Shown piece after piece: positions 1 to 8,854 of a stretch of 64,000 nt of DNA. The position numbers and the translations under genes are program-made. Location: positions 186,001 through 250,000 of the forward strand of contig NZ_AQXU01000025.1 in assembly GCF_000376945.1 (NCBI RefSeq), written 5' to 3'. The notes below the pieces were generated by a model. The model made no database searches, was not told where the DNA came from, and was given only the letters and a program-made list of their open reading frames with translations. This stretch comes from Leeia oryzae DSM 17879 (lineage in GTDB: Bacteria > Pseudomonadota > Gammaproteobacteria > Burkholderiales > Leeiaceae). Position 1 is the first letter of the stretch. Each line of letters starts with the position of its first letter.

Positions 1-923
1 CAACTAAAGATACCCGTCTCCGGATCATGGCGGGATGAGGCATCGAAATACTCAAAACAGGGCCGGTCATCCAGAGTCAGGCCGCTTTGCGGCAGCCAAA
101 TGCCCATGATTTCCTTCCAGGCGATGAAAATATCCGGAATCTTTCCTTCAAAGCGCCGCACCGCATAGCGGCCACCGGGCAATATCTGGACCGTGGCAGG
201 GGCACTTACCGCCATATCATCCGCAATGACCACCGCCGCATCGTAACGGCACTTCTCTGCAGGCGTCACGCTCGGGTCGTCATAGCCGATCCCGTATTTG
301 GGACTATCCAGCAGGTCATGCGCTTGCAGCCAGGGCACAAATGTCTCGCGCCAGAAATCGTTGATCGCCTGCCCGTATGGGCCAATCTTGCGCAGGGTGG
401 CTACGCGGGTGGGGGGTAGGGTTACCAGTTTAACGTCCATCACACATTCCTTGTTCATGATTACGCTTGCAGTATGCGGCATGGGCAAGACAGCAAACTG
501 ATGGGGATTGCGCTGTAACTGATCAGGATTGCGCATTGCCAGTTGCAATGCATGAAACGGAGACGGCAACGCAGCAGCCCACTGCCCTGCACCACCTCTC
601 CGCCAACCACTGGGCGTACATTGAAAGTGTGACTTGAAAGCCCTGGCAAAGGCCTCTCCGGAAGAAAACCCGACCGAAACAGCCACTTCCAGCACAGAAG
701 TACGTGGCTGCAGCCGCAAACGCCGGGCCGCTACTTCCAAGCGACGCCGACGAATATAATCCCCAACGGTTTCCCCCATCCAGGCGGCAAACATCCGGTG
801 AAAATGGAACGCAGAAAAATGCGCTACCGCAGCTAAGTCGGGCAGTTCTAGCGAAGCCTCCAGATGCTGGTCGATATGATCCAGCACTTTGTTCATCCGG
901 TAACTATACTCTTGCAGGCTCAT
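1..923 (-). CDS. AraC-family regulator with GyrI-like effector domain (3' end cut by window edge)
   Basis: The minus-strand frame is open from an ATG at 923 to base 1 (307 complete codons, no stop seen), so the C-terminus is missing. Residues 1 to about 105 form a double helix-turn-helix of AraC type (starts MSLQEYSYRMNKVLDHI, and later EVAVSVGFSSGEAFARAF is the second helix pair). From about residue 155 there is a GyrI-like/effector-binding domain, starting MDVKLVTLPPTRVATLRKIG. This N-HTH, C-effector order is that of the Rob/SoxS-like small-molecule sensors. A 16-bp palindrome, ATCCAT-TTAT-ATGGAT at 936-951, lies just upstream and overlaps a possible -10, so autoregulation is plausible. The effector is unknown. 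Confidence 0.88.
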   Translation of the reverse strand, partial: MSLQEYSYRMNKVLDHIDQHLEASLELPDLAAVAHFSAFHFHRMFAAWMGETVGDYIRRRRLEVAARRLRLQPRTSVLEVAVSVGFSSGEAFARAFKSHFQCTPSGWRRGGAGQWAAALPSPFHALQLAMRNPDQLQRNPHQFAVLPMPHTASVIMNKECVMDVKLVTLPPTRVATLRKIGPYGQAINDFWRETFVPWLQAHDLLDSPKYGIGYDDPSVTPAEKCRYDAAVVIADDMAVSAPATVQILPGGRYAVRRFEGKIPDIFIAWKEIMGIWLPQSGLTLDDRPCFEYFDASSRHDPETGIFS

Positions 924-1024
924 GAGATGCCCATCATCCATTTATATGGATAGCATGGTAACACTCAACCATGCCGCTACTGCTGATTAGGCTTGCTATC
1001 CTGCCCGGATGAGCCAGAAGATAC

Positions 1025-1390
1025 TCAAACCGCCCGGTTAATGATCATGTAAAACTTCTGCACCGGCGTCACCGCTTCAAACACGCCCTTGAAGCCGCAG
1101 GGCACCACGGCAGACTGCCCGGCATGGATATCCGTCACCTTGCCGTCTTCGTCCACCATGCGGGCATGGCCTTCAATGATGGTAAACAGCTCTTCTTCGC
1201 CCGGGTCGCACACAACCTTCCAGCTACCCGCCTCTGTGGTCCAGACACCGGCAAACACGTCTTCACGGGCATTGGTATAGTGGTTGAAGGTCTGGCGTTT
1301 CGGGTTGCCCTCCAAGCGGCGTGCCTCAGTTGGGTAGTCGGTTTCGCCTTCAACGGCCATCTGGTGCGGGTCGATCAGGGTAATCTGCAT
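1025..1390 (-). CDS. Small cupin-domain protein
   Basis: This is a 121-residue single-domain cupin of the Cupin_3 (EutQ-like) type. It has the GSWKVVCDPGEEELFTIIEGH strand-turn pattern around residues 53-73 and a second motif near HAGQSAVVPCGFKG. It is the last gene of a minus-strand run puuA-potF-puuB-cupin, 58 bp after puuB. Cupins of this type often sit at the end of polyamine or amino-acid oxidation operons, but no enzymatic role can be assigned. Its place in the operon suggests a part in handling a gamma-glutamyl or aminobutyrate intermediate; that is inference only. Confidence 0.85.
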   Translation of the reverse strand: MQITLIDPHQMAVEGETDYPTEARRLEGNPKRQTFNHYTNAREDVFAGVWTTEAGSWKVVCDPGEEELFTIIEGHARMVDEDGKVTDIHAGQSAVVPCGFKGVFEAVTPVQKFYMIINRAV

Positions 1391-1448
1391 AGGAGTCTCT
1401 CTTGTCTGTGAATGTAACGTGTCTGGATGAGGATAGGCCTCATCCGGC

Positions 1449-2756
1449 TTACAGGTAATCTTTCAGGCGGAACCAGGCCATGGCCAGCACCAGCGCCGGT
1501 GTTCTCAACAAGTCGCCGCCCGGGAAGTCCTGATGTTTCAGCTTGCCAAACAGGTCAAAGCGTTCGGCCTGCCCGGCAATGGCGTCGGCCATCAGCTCGC
1601 CCGCCAGCCCGGTCACGTTGACACCGTGGCCGGAGAAGCCCTGAGCAAAATATACCGTAGGGGCCAGACGGCCAAAATGCGGCGCCCGGCTCATGGTGAT
1701 GTCGCAAAAGCCGCCCCAGGCATGTTCAACCTTCAGGTCTGCCAGCTGCGGAAACACCTTGAGCATGTCAGCGCGCATGGCATTGGGCAAATCCCGTGGC
1801 GCCATTTTGGAATAGCTGACCTTGCCACCCCACAACATGCGGTTATCCACGGTAGTGCGGAAGTAATCCAGCACAAAGCGGCTATCACAAATGGCTGCAC
1901 GCGCTGGCATCAGGGCCTGGCAACGCTCCGCATTCATCGGCTCGGTGGTAATCACATAGGTGCCTACTGGCATAATCTTGCGTGCCAGCGCCGGAGACAA
2001 CTTGCCGATATAGGCATTGCAGGCCAGTACCACAAAGTTCGCCTTGACCGAGCCTTGCGCCGTTTTCAGCAGGTGCTGACCGTCTGCCTGATTAGACATC
2101 TCCAGCGAGGTCACTTCCGAATCCTCAAACAGGCGAGCCCCCGCTGCCGCTGCGGCACGGGCCAAGCCCAGATTGTAGTTGAGCGGATGCAAATGCCCGC
2201 TGTCAGGGTCATACAGGCCGCCCAGATACGCCTCGGACTGGATAAACCGGCCCAAGCCGTCTTTGCCGACGTATTCAAAACGGTCATAACCAAAGCGGGT
2301 GGCGGCTTCTTCTTGCCAGGCTTTCTGTTCTGCCACGTGGCGCGGCTTGTTGGCTGCGTGGAAGTAGCCGGTTTTCAGGTCACAGTCGATCTGGTGCTGT
2401 GCCACCCGCCGCTTGATGATATCCAGTGAATACTGGCCCATCTGCCAGACTTTCTGCACATCGACTTCCGGCATGTACTTGGCAAACTCGTCCATGCCAC
2501 TGGCAAAGCCATAGATCATCTGCCCACCATTGCGGCCACTGGCGGCCCAGCCAATGCGGGCTGCCTCCAGCAATACCACCTTATAACCTTTTTCGGCCAG
2601 ATTCAGCGCGGTGGAGACCCCGGTCAGCCCACCGCCCACCACACAAACATCACAAGCAATGTCTTCCGTCAGGCTCGGGTAACGGGTCGCATCATTCACC
2701 GTCGCGGCATAGTAAGAATCCACGTGTGGTTGTTGGGCAATCTGGGTTAATGACAT
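1449..2756 (-). CDS. puuB: Gamma-glutamylputrescine oxidoreductase (DAO-family flavoenzyme)
   Basis: The protein has 435 residues when started at the ATG at 2756, which has AAGGTGA five bases upstream; the longer GTG start at 2765 has no good site. A Rossmann FAD-binding fingerprint, VCVVGGGLTG, lies at about residues 38-47, followed by GRNGGQMIYG, typical of the PuuB/OrdL branch. It is expected to oxidise gamma-glutamylputrescine to gamma-glutamyl-gamma-aminobutyraldehyde. It sits between a putrescine-type binding protein and a cupin, and the operon begins with the matching gamma-glutamylation enzyme. No PuuC dehydrogenase or PuuD hydrolase is in the window, so later steps must be encoded elsewhere. 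Confidence 0.88.
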   Translation of the reverse strand: MSLTQIAQQPHVDSYYAATVNDATRYPSLTEDIACDVCVVGGGLTGVSTALNLAEKGYKVVLLEAARIGWAASGRNGGQMIYGFASGMDEFAKYMPEVDVQKVWQMGQYSLDIIKRRVAQHQIDCDLKTGYFHAANKPRHVAEQKAWQEEAATRFGYDRFEYVGKDGLGRFIQSEAYLGGLYDPDSGHLHPLNYNLGLARAAAAAGARLFEDSEVTSLEMSNQADGQHLLKTAQGSVKANFVVLACNAYIGKLSPALARKIMPVGTYVITTEPMNAERCQALMPARAAICDSRFVLDYFRTTVDNRMLWGGKVSYSKMAPRDLPNAMRADMLKVFPQLADLKVEHAWGGFCDITMSRAPHFGRLAPTVYFAQGFSGHGVNVTGLAGELMADAIAGQAERFDLFGKLKHQDFPGGDLLRTPALVLAMAWFRLKDYL

Positions 2757-2790
2757 GGGGCTCACCTTCTGAAAATGGACGCTAAACGAC

Positions 2791-3903
2791 TTAACGAGCC
2801 GTTTTAAATTTAATAAAGCTTTGAGTCAGGTTACGCTGCTCATCCGCTGGAATGATTTTCTCCGGCACCAGCATTTTCATCAACCCGGCCGGGATATACA
2901 CCGCCGGATCACGGGCGATTTTTGTATCCACCAGTGCCGTTGCCTTGAGATTCGGGTTGGCATAGTTAATTTCATTGGTAATGCTGGCCACCACGTCCGG
3001 GCGCAAGATAAAGTTGATGAACTTGTGGGCATTATCCGGGTGCTTGGCATCTTTTGGAATGGCCAGATTATCTACCCACATGACCGTGCCCTTGCTGGGG
3101 ATGACATAGCGGATATTCTGCCCGGTTTTGGCTTCTACTGCGCGGTTACGTGCAATCAAGGCGTCACCGGAAAACGCCAGTGCCACACAGACATCGCCAT
3201 TGGCCAGCAAGTCAATCGGGGACGAATTAAACATGCGGATATCCTTGCGCACCTTGATCAAGGCTTGCGTGTTGGCTTCCAGACTGGCCTTGGAAAAATC
3301 GTTGGCAGATTTGCCGAGATACAGGTTTTGCATGGCATATACGTCTGACGGCAGATCCAGAAACGAAATGCCACAGGCTTTTAGCTTACTGGTATACGTC
3401 GGGTCAAACACCAGCCGCCACATATCCGTTGGCAAATCCCCGCCCAGTGCCTTTTTGACCTTGTCCTCGTTCAGGGCCAGCGCCGTCGTCCCCCACATAT
3501 AAGGCACCAGTACCTGGTTACCCGGGTCTGCCAGTGTCAGTTTTTGCAAAATACTCGGGTCCAGATTACCGTAATTGCTCAGCTTGGACTTATCGAGCTT
3601 GCGGTGTACGCCCAGCTGAATCTGCTTGCCGGCAAATTCATAGGATGGCACCACAATATCGTAACCACTTTTGCCGGTCAGCAGTTTGGCCTGCAGTGTC
3701 TCATTGCTGTCATATACATCGTATTTGACCTTGATGCCGGTCTCTTTCTGAAAGCGGGCCAGCGTATCCTTGCCGATGTAATCATTCCAGTTGTAAATGT
3801 TCAGTACCGGTTCTTCGGCGGCCATGCTGGCCATAGCCGACAGACAGCCCATGGCCAGCGCACATGCTTTTAGCAAACCCGTATATTGTTGGGGGAAACG
3901 CAT
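2791..3903 (-). CDS. potF: Polyamine (putrescine) ABC transporter periplasmic binding protein
   Basis: The 370-residue protein has a signal peptide at about 1-28 ending near SMAAEE. The mature part begins with the NIYNWNDYIG motif typical of PotF/SpuD polyamine-binding proteins, and YEFAGKQIQLG and VPYMWGTT are further family landmarks. The start at 3903 has a strong GAGGAG site. It lies 42 bp downstream of puuA and 34 bp upstream of puuB, so it is co-transcribed with putrescine catabolism. The matching ATPase and permeases (PotGHI) are not in this window, so the protein either serves a transporter encoded elsewhere or has a sensing role. Choosing putrescine over spermidine is inference from the neighbours. 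Confidence 0.87.
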   Translation of the reverse strand: MRFPQQYTGLLKACALAMGCLSAMASMAAEEPVLNIYNWNDYIGKDTLARFQKETGIKVKYDVYDSNETLQAKLLTGKSGYDIVVPSYEFAGKQIQLGVHRKLDKSKLSNYGNLDPSILQKLTLADPGNQVLVPYMWGTTALALNEDKVKKALGGDLPTDMWRLVFDPTYTSKLKACGISFLDLPSDVYAMQNLYLGKSANDFSKASLEANTQALIKVRKDIRMFNSSPIDLLANGDVCVALAFSGDALIARNRAVEAKTGQNIRYVIPSKGTVMWVDNLAIPKDAKHPDNAHKFINFILRPDVVASITNEINYANPNLKATALVDTKIARDPAVYIPAGLMKMLVPEKIIPADEQRNLTQSFIKFKTAR

Positions 3904-3945
3904 CCTCTACTCCTCTTTTTTTGGATGATGGTGAACGACAGGAAA

Positions 3946-5307
3946 TCATGCGTGCAGCAGCAGGTGACGGCGCTCCCAGGAACTGATGACCTTGAAGAAG
4001 GTTTCGTACTCCAGTTCTTTGGTCTGCAGGTAGGTATTAACAAACTGACGCCCCAGAATCTCTGCCATCGGTTCGCACAATTGCATACGGGTCATGGCCT
4101 CTTCCAGATTGCGGGGCAGCTCATAAGGCAGATTGTAGGCATCCGTATCAATCGGGTCCGTGGCCTGTAGAGCCTGCGTCATGCCCAGATATCCACACGC
4201 CAGCGTAGCGGCCATGGCCAGATACGGGTTGCAATCCACCCCGGCGACCCGGTTTTCCACCCGCCGAGCGGCCGGGCTGGATGCCGGAATCCGAAGACCG
4301 ACCGTCCGGTTGTCATAGCCCCATTGCACATTGATCGGTGCGGCGGTAAACCGTGACAACCGCCGGTAGGAATTCACAAACGGGGCAAAAATCGGCATGA
4401 CAGCCGGAATATAGGTTTGCTGCCCGGCAATGAACTGGAAGAATTTTTCGCTGGCAGACCCATCGTCACGGGTAAAAATGTTCTTCCCGGTATGGATGTC
4501 AATCACGCTCTGATGCATGTGCATGGCACTGCCCGGCTCGTTTTCCATCGGTTTGGCCATGAAAGTGGCGTACATCTTGTGCCGCAACGCGGTTTCCCGC
4601 ACGGTACGCTTGAACAGGAACACCCGGTCGGCCAGATTCAGCGGGTCACCATGCAGAAAATTGATTTCCATCTGCGCCGCCCCGACTTCATGAATGAGGG
4701 TATCGATCTCCAGATCCTGCAATTCACAATATTCGTAAATGTCTTCGAACAAGGCATCAAACTCATTCACGGCATCAATCGAGTACGCCTGACGTCCGGT
4801 CTCTGCGCGTCCGGTTCTGCCAATTGGCGGTTGCAGTGGCAGATCCGGGTCTTTGTTCATGTCCACCAGATAAAACTCCAGCTCAGGCGCAATCACTGGC
4901 TGCCAGCCTTTTTCTTTGTAAAGCTGCAAAACGCGGCGCAAGACATAGCGTGCAGAAATTTCCACCGGGGAGCCATCAAAGTGGACACAGTCATGGATAA
5001 CCTGAGCGGTCGGGTCAATCGCCCAGGGAATCAGGCGGATGGTGTCGGGGTCAGGAATGCAGACCATATCGGGATCCGTCGGACCCGTGCTGGATTCGTC
5101 CGGGTAGTCACCGGTCACCGTTTGTTCCAGCACGGCCACCGGCATGCGCATCGCTTCGCCATGCTCGAATTTGCTGCGCGGGATGATCTTTCCTCTGGCA
5201 ATGCCGGTGGTATCCGGGACGATACACTCCACTTCGGTAATGGCATGTTGCTGGAGAAATTCAGAGATCTTGTCCATGAGGGTTCGCTTTGCAGATGTGT
5301 CTGTCAC
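3946..5307 (-). CDS. puuA: Gamma-glutamylputrescine synthetase (glutamine synthetase family)
   Basis: The 453-residue protein belongs to the GlnA3/PuuA branch of glutamine synthetases. The beta-grasp domain comes first (about 15-110), then the catalytic domain with GSAMHMHQS and NVQWGYDNRTVGLRIP. This branch ligates glutamate to putrescine using ATP, the first step of the Puu pathway. It is the first structural gene after a LuxR-type regulator 97 bp upstream. The start is uncertain: GTG 5307 gives the length shown, while ATG 5277 would remove ten residues; neither has a clear ribosome binding site. Neighbouring potF and puuB favour a polyamine substrate over ammonia. Confidence 0.88.
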   Translation of the reverse strand: MTDTSAKRTLMDKISEFLQQHAITEVECIVPDTTGIARGKIIPRSKFEHGEAMRMPVAVLEQTVTGDYPDESSTGPTDPDMVCIPDPDTIRLIPWAIDPTAQVIHDCVHFDGSPVEISARYVLRRVLQLYKEKGWQPVIAPELEFYLVDMNKDPDLPLQPPIGRTGRAETGRQAYSIDAVNEFDALFEDIYEYCELQDLEIDTLIHEVGAAQMEINFLHGDPLNLADRVFLFKRTVRETALRHKMYATFMAKPMENEPGSAMHMHQSVIDIHTGKNIFTRDDGSASEKFFQFIAGQQTYIPAVMPIFAPFVNSYRRLSRFTAAPINVQWGYDNRTVGLRIPASSPAARRVENRVAGVDCNPYLAMAATLACGYLGMTQALQATDPIDTDAYNLPYELPRNLEEAMTRMQLCEPMAEILGRQFVNTYLQTKELEYETFFKVISSWERRHLLLHA

Positions 5308-5358
5308 GACACGGAATCAATGACCTGCAAAGTCTAAGAAGCTTTTGGGGATGTGTAT

Positions 5359-5376
5359 GTCCTCAGATTTGAGGAC
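5359..5376. promoter_or_regulatory. 18-bp inverted repeat upstream of puuA, probable operator
   Basis: GTCCTCA-GATT-TGAGGAC is a perfect 7-bp inverted repeat with a 4-bp spacer. It lies in the only gap between the LuxR-type regulator and puuA, centred about 60 bp before the puuA start. This matches the length and placement of a LuxR-family dimer site near -42 if the 5' UTR is short. It has no T-tract on either strand, so it is not an intrinsic terminator. Confidence 0.5.
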
Positions 5377-5403
5377 AGAAGAACAACAAACAGGCTGACA
5401 GGC

Positions 5404-6198
5404 TCAGGTTGCCCATCTGAAAAGGTCATGCTGGGTCGTAATGTCCAGCTTGGCAAACGCACGTAACTGATAAGTGCGGGCTGTGGGCACAGCCACCCCC
5501 ATGTTCTTTGCAATGGCCGGTAACTGCTGGCCATCCAGCAAGGCCAGGCACAGGCGGTATTCCTGGGGAGACAAGCGCACGCGCAACCGCTCTAGCTTCT
5601 GCTGAAAACGCAAGGTAACCGACCCCTGGCTGGCCAGCGCCTGCAACTGCTGAATCCGCAGATGCTGCACCAACAGGGGTTGCACCAGCTTCCATAATTG
5701 CTTGAGGGTCGAGAGTTCCTGTAGTGAAAAACGTGCCGCCCCCTGCCAGCGATACAGCGCCATCATCAGCACATCGTTGCCAAACTCGCACAGCAGGTCA
5801 CAGTCCACCGACTGGCCGCCTGGGTAACAATCGGCAAGGTAGTCGGGGCTGAGCTGGTCGGTACCGGACACAAACAGGCATGGCTCTGTCAGAGACTCAA
5901 TCACGGAAAGCGCGGGGTCTTCTTGCCAGTAGCGGGAAACAAAGGCTTGCAGTTGCGGATACTCATGCAGATGCTGCTCTTGTGACGACCAGTAAAGCGC
6001 TTGCACTTCACTGACCGCATGGCCCCGTGCAGGACGCACGTAGCGATAAATATTAAGCTGCTGATGGGGTACCTGAATGCACAGCCACTGAAACATCAGG
6101 TCAAGAAAATACGGTTGATCCAGCGCTTCGATCAACGGCCCCAGCTCGCCACTGACATCCAGCACACTTTGCCCCGTGACGTTTGCAAGTCGGGTCAT
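5404..6198 (-). CDS. LuxR-family transcriptional regulator, likely controlling the puu operon
   Basis: The protein has 264 residues. The C-terminal 60 form a LuxR/FixJ-type helix-turn-helix: LSPQEYRLCLALLDGQ, then LPAIAKNMGVAVPTARTYQL. The N-terminal 190 residues match no family I can name and have no receiver-domain aspartate pattern, so this is not a classical response regulator and probably senses a ligand. It lies directly upstream of puuA on the same strand, separated by 97 bp that hold a perfect inverted repeat. That placement suggests it activates or represses the putrescine operon, in place of the Cro-type PuuR of enterics. Confidence 0.8.
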   Translation of the reverse strand: MTRLANVTGQSVLDVSGELGPLIEALDQPYFLDLMFQWLCIQVPHQQLNIYRYVRPARGHAVSEVQALYWSSQEQHLHEYPQLQAFVSRYWQEDPALSVIESLTEPCLFVSGTDQLSPDYLADCYPGGQSVDCDLLCEFGNDVLMMALYRWQGAARFSLQELSTLKQLWKLVQPLLVQHLRIQQLQALASQGSVTLRFQQKLERLRVRLSPQEYRLCLALLDGQQLPAIAKNMGVAVPTARTYQLRAFAKLDITTQHDLFRWAT

Positions 6199-6258
6199 CG
6201 GCCAGATCCGGCACAGGCTGCGTCAGCAAAGGTTAACCCTGCTACCGTCAAAAGTACA

Positions 6259-6567
6259 TTACGCCTGAGCATCAACCGTGCTTACCGTGTCGGCAGGTTC
6301 AACAGGCGGCACAGGCGGATGCAGCCTGCGCCAGCGTATCCAGACAATGCTATCGCTGACCAGCTGCTTGCCCACCTTCAGGGCATGCGACCCGGTCCAT
6401 ACCGCCAGCCAGCAGCCAAGTATGGCCTTGATGGTGATCTGTTCCGGCTTGGCATCCAGTGCAAAGCTGATCACCAGCCAGAACAGCACCCCGCCCGCCA
6501 ATAGACAAAGCCAGCCGAATGCAACATCGAGCCAGTTCAGTGTTGGTTGTGGGTCATGGGTCTGCAT
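6259..6567 (-). CDS. Small predicted membrane protein, unrecognised
   Basis: The minus-strand frame is open from 6696, but the first 43 residues have no clear start signal. The ATG at 6567 gives a compact 102-residue protein beginning MQTHDPQPTLNWLDVAFGWL. It has two hydrophobic stretches (about 14-36 and 45-62) and a Pro-rich tail (PPVPPVEPAD). A TATAAT sequence lies only about 10 bp before that ATG, so either the longer frame is real or the transcript is nearly leaderless. I do not recognise the family. It ends 60 bp before the LuxR-type regulator and may share its transcript. Confidence 0.5.
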   Translation of the reverse strand: MQTHDPQPTLNWLDVAFGWLCLLAGGVLFWLVISFALDAKPEQITIKAILGCWLAVWTGSHALKVGKQLVSDSIVWIRWRRLHPPVPPVEPADTVSTVDAQA

Positions 6568-6748
6568 AGCGGCATTATAAGCTAGTTGTGCAAGATTCTG
6601 CATGTCTCTCGCATGAGAATCTGCCATCAGGAAAAACGGCGTGTAACGGACTTGAGATGCATCAAACCATGCACCATCCCTACCCACCATAATCAAAGCA
6701 TCGGAAGACTTCAGATCCGGCTATTTGTCTCTACAGGAGCCTGTCCAC

Positions 6749-7459
6749 ATGACTGATCTCACCCCGGTTGCGCTTTTATCGGGCACAGGCATACCCATGG
6801 GCTGCATTGCGGATACCTTGCTGACCGCGGGCCATGATCTGGTCTGGCACAGCCCGGAAGCACCACCCGCCAGCCTTTGCTATCATGCAGAACGGCAAGG
6901 CAAGCGCCTGTTGCGCATTCAGGGAGATTTGCACGCGCCGCCAGCCGCCGCAGCCCTGTTGCGGGATATCCGCCAAAGCATGGGCCAGCTGGATCTGGTG
7001 GTGCAGATACCGCAACACCGGGCCACCTTGCCGTTTGGCAGCGGGCATGTTGACACCATCGCCCAGCAGCTCGAACCGCTGGCGGATCTCGCCATCGCCG
7101 CCGCGCCTCTGCTAGAAGTCACCCAGGGTAGTCTGATCTGGTTACTGGACTGGCCTCTGCTGCACCAGCAGATGAACTGGCAGAAACAGATTGCCCACGC
7201 CACTCTGGAAGAAGCGGTACGGGCACTGGCACAAGAACTTGCCCCCGACATCCGGGTCAATGCCATCCGCTATCCGTCCTACCACCTGAAGCCGCCGCCC
7301 TCTGATGACCCCTTGCAACATAAACGCCTGTTGCATCAGGTCGCGCTCAAACGGCCACTGCATGTTGAAGATATTGCCGATGCAGTGAAATACCTGGCTG
7401 GTGCCCGTTACCTGACCGGGCACATCCTGCCGCTGGATGGCGGCTACAGCAAACCCTGA
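6749..7459 (+). CDS. SDR-fold protein with degenerate active site
   Basis: The protein has 236 residues from ATG 6749, which has AGGAG nine bases upstream. It aligns along its length with the neighbouring pteridine reductase: ALAQELAPDIRVNAIRYP corresponds to SLAGELGPDVRVNAVAPG, and the C-terminal LTGHILPLDGGYSKP is the SDR cofactor-loop end. The expected YxxxK pair falls at Lys and His (KQIAH). The glycine-rich motif reads SGTGIPMG and the NNAS motif reads QIPQHR. Catalysis by the usual SDR mechanism is therefore unlikely. It may be a structural partner of the enzyme at 8086, 1.3 kb downstream on the same strand. Confidence 0.72.
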   Translation: MTDLTPVALLSGTGIPMGCIADTLLTAGHDLVWHSPEAPPASLCYHAERQGKRLLRIQGDLHAPPAAAALLRDIRQSMGQLDLVVQIPQHRATLPFGSGHVDTIAQQLEPLADLAIAAAPLLEVTQGSLIWLLDWPLLHQQMNWQKQIAHATLEEAVRALAQELAPDIRVNAIRYPSYHLKPPPSDDPLQHKRLLHQVALKRPLHVEDIADAVKYLAGARYLTGHILPLDGGYSKP

Positions 7460-7474
7460 CACCGCGGACAGCGG

Positions 7475-7870
7475 TTATTTCATCCGCCGCAAGACATGCG
7501 CTTTGGAGGTATAGGCGCAATACCCTGGACGGGGTCCGACCTCCGGATGCCGACGACAGGTGTTCGGCCGCTTGTCATAGATGGTACACAGGCGGGTTTC
7601 CTGATCCAGAAACAGGCAATCGCCATTGGTGCGTTGGGTGAGGGTAAATTTGCCATGCTTGAAGTTGAAATGCTGGATGATGCGCTGCTTTTCCAGCCGT
7701 TTGGCGATGCCCTTGATCGGCTCTTCCAGCTCGAACTCGTCCACCAGACCCATGCGCACCAGATCCGGCAGTTTTACCTCCACCGGCATGGCACAGCAGG
7801 ACGCCATGCAATCACTGCATAATCCGTTCCGGTACTTTACCCAGGTAGAAAGACGTTCAATATCGGCCAC
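7475..7870 (-). CDS. YkgJ-family cysteine cluster protein (putative Zn/Fe-chelating)
   Basis: I chose GTG 7870 because AAGGA lies six bases upstream and the product, MADIERLSTWVKYRNG, starts at the family's usual position. The frame continues back to 7936 without a good site. The 131-residue protein carries a CxxCxxxCC cluster (CSDCMASCC) near residue 19 and further cysteines in GDCLFL, RLCTIYDKRPNTCR and GYCAY, the UPF0153/CxxCxxCC zinc/iron-chelating pattern. Function is unknown across the family. It is convergent with the SDR-like gene and divergent from the pteridine reductase gene. Confidence 0.82.
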   Translation of the reverse strand: MADIERLSTWVKYRNGLCSDCMASCCAMPVEVKLPDLVRMGLVDEFELEEPIKGIAKRLEKQRIIQHFNFKHGKFTLTQRTNGDCLFLDQETRLCTIYDKRPNTCRRHPEVGPRPGYCAYTSKAHVLRRMK

Positions 7871-8085
7871 ACTCAGTCCTTGCAAAAAACACGTTTGGCG
7901 GGTCAACGACTTCCCTGCCGCTGCCGCCCACAACACCGGATTTTACCCTAAATTGCAGTCCGGTCTGCCGGCATCTGCTCACCTTGCCCCCATTGGCCAG
8001 CAGCAAGGCTCTGCATGCCGACTCCCCCGAAGCCATCAACATGGTTTAAAATATCGTCCATTATCCCGCCAGCGATAGGTCTCCC

Positions 8086-8844
8086 TTGACTGCCCATACC
8101 GTCGATGCCTCCCCTGTTGTCCTGATTACCGGCGCAGCCAAGCGTGTTGGCGCCTGCATTACCCGTGCCTTGCATAGCCGCGGCCTGCGGGTGGCCATTC
8201 ATTACCGGCACGCCCGGGAAGATGCCGTGCAGCTGACCGATGAGCTGAACCTGATGACGCCTGGCAGTGCCGCCTGTTTTCAGGCAGACCTGCTGGATAC
8301 GGACGCCTTGACCATGCTGGTAGCGGATGTAGTCACCCATTTTGGGCAACTGGATTATCTGGTCAACAATGCCTCCAGCTTTTTTGCCACCCCGCTGGGG
8401 GAAATCACCGATGCCCACTGGGATGACCTGATCGGTTCCAACCTGAAATCTCCGCTCTGGTTAAGCCAGGCGGCCATGCCACACCTGCGAAAGCAGCAAG
8501 GTGCCATCGTCAACATGGCGGACATCCACGCCGAACGCCCGATGCGCGGACACGTGGTGTACTCGATTGCCAAGGCCGGCATCGTCGCCATGACCAAGTC
8601 GCTTGCAGGTGAATTGGGGCCGGATGTCCGCGTGAACGCTGTCGCCCCAGGCGTTAACCTGTGGCCTGAGCATCACCCAGGCTTTGACGATGCCACCCGG
8701 GCCGAAATACTCTCCCGAACCTTTCTGCAGCGTGCGGGAACGCCGGATGACCTGGCTGGAGCGGTCACCTTTTTATTACTGGATGCCCCATATATCACTG
8801 GCCACGTGCTGAACGTGGATGGTGGACGTAGCGTTTATCTTTGA
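8086..8844 (+). CDS. Pteridine reductase-type short-chain dehydrogenase
   Basis: This is a 252-residue classical SDR. It has TGAAKRVG near residue 16 for NADP binding (the Arg is typical of pteridine reductases), NNAS near 92 and the catalytic YSIAK near 164. The likely start is TTG 8086, with no in-frame ATG nearby that keeps the first beta strand. It overlaps the region just ahead of folB, so it belongs to folate/pterin metabolism and may reduce dihydrobiopterin or dihydrofolate as FolM/PTR1 proteins do. The active-site residues its upstream paralogue lacks are intact here. Confidence 0.85.
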   Translation: MTAHTVDASPVVLITGAAKRVGACITRALHSRGLRVAIHYRHAREDAVQLTDELNLMTPGSAACFQADLLDTDALTMLVADVVTHFGQLDYLVNNASSFFATPLGEITDAHWDDLIGSNLKSPLWLSQAAMPHLRKQQGAIVNMADIHAERPMRGHVVYSIAKAGIVAMTKSLAGELGPDVRVNAVAPGVNLWPEHHPGFDDATRAEILSRTFLQRAGTPDDLAGAVTFLLLDAPYITGHVLNVDGGRSVYL

Positions 8845-8854
8845 AAGAACAATC

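Noticed and set aside
1533-2429. 298-residue plus-strand frame opposite puuB, and similar long frames opposite puuA, gltL, psuK, mocR and dppD
   Set aside because: These are antisense frames caused by codon bias of the real genes; they are rich in Arg, His, Gln and Pro and match no family.
5359-5376. Terminator for the luxR-type gene
   Set aside because: The repeat has no T-tract on the minus strand, so an operator is the better reading.
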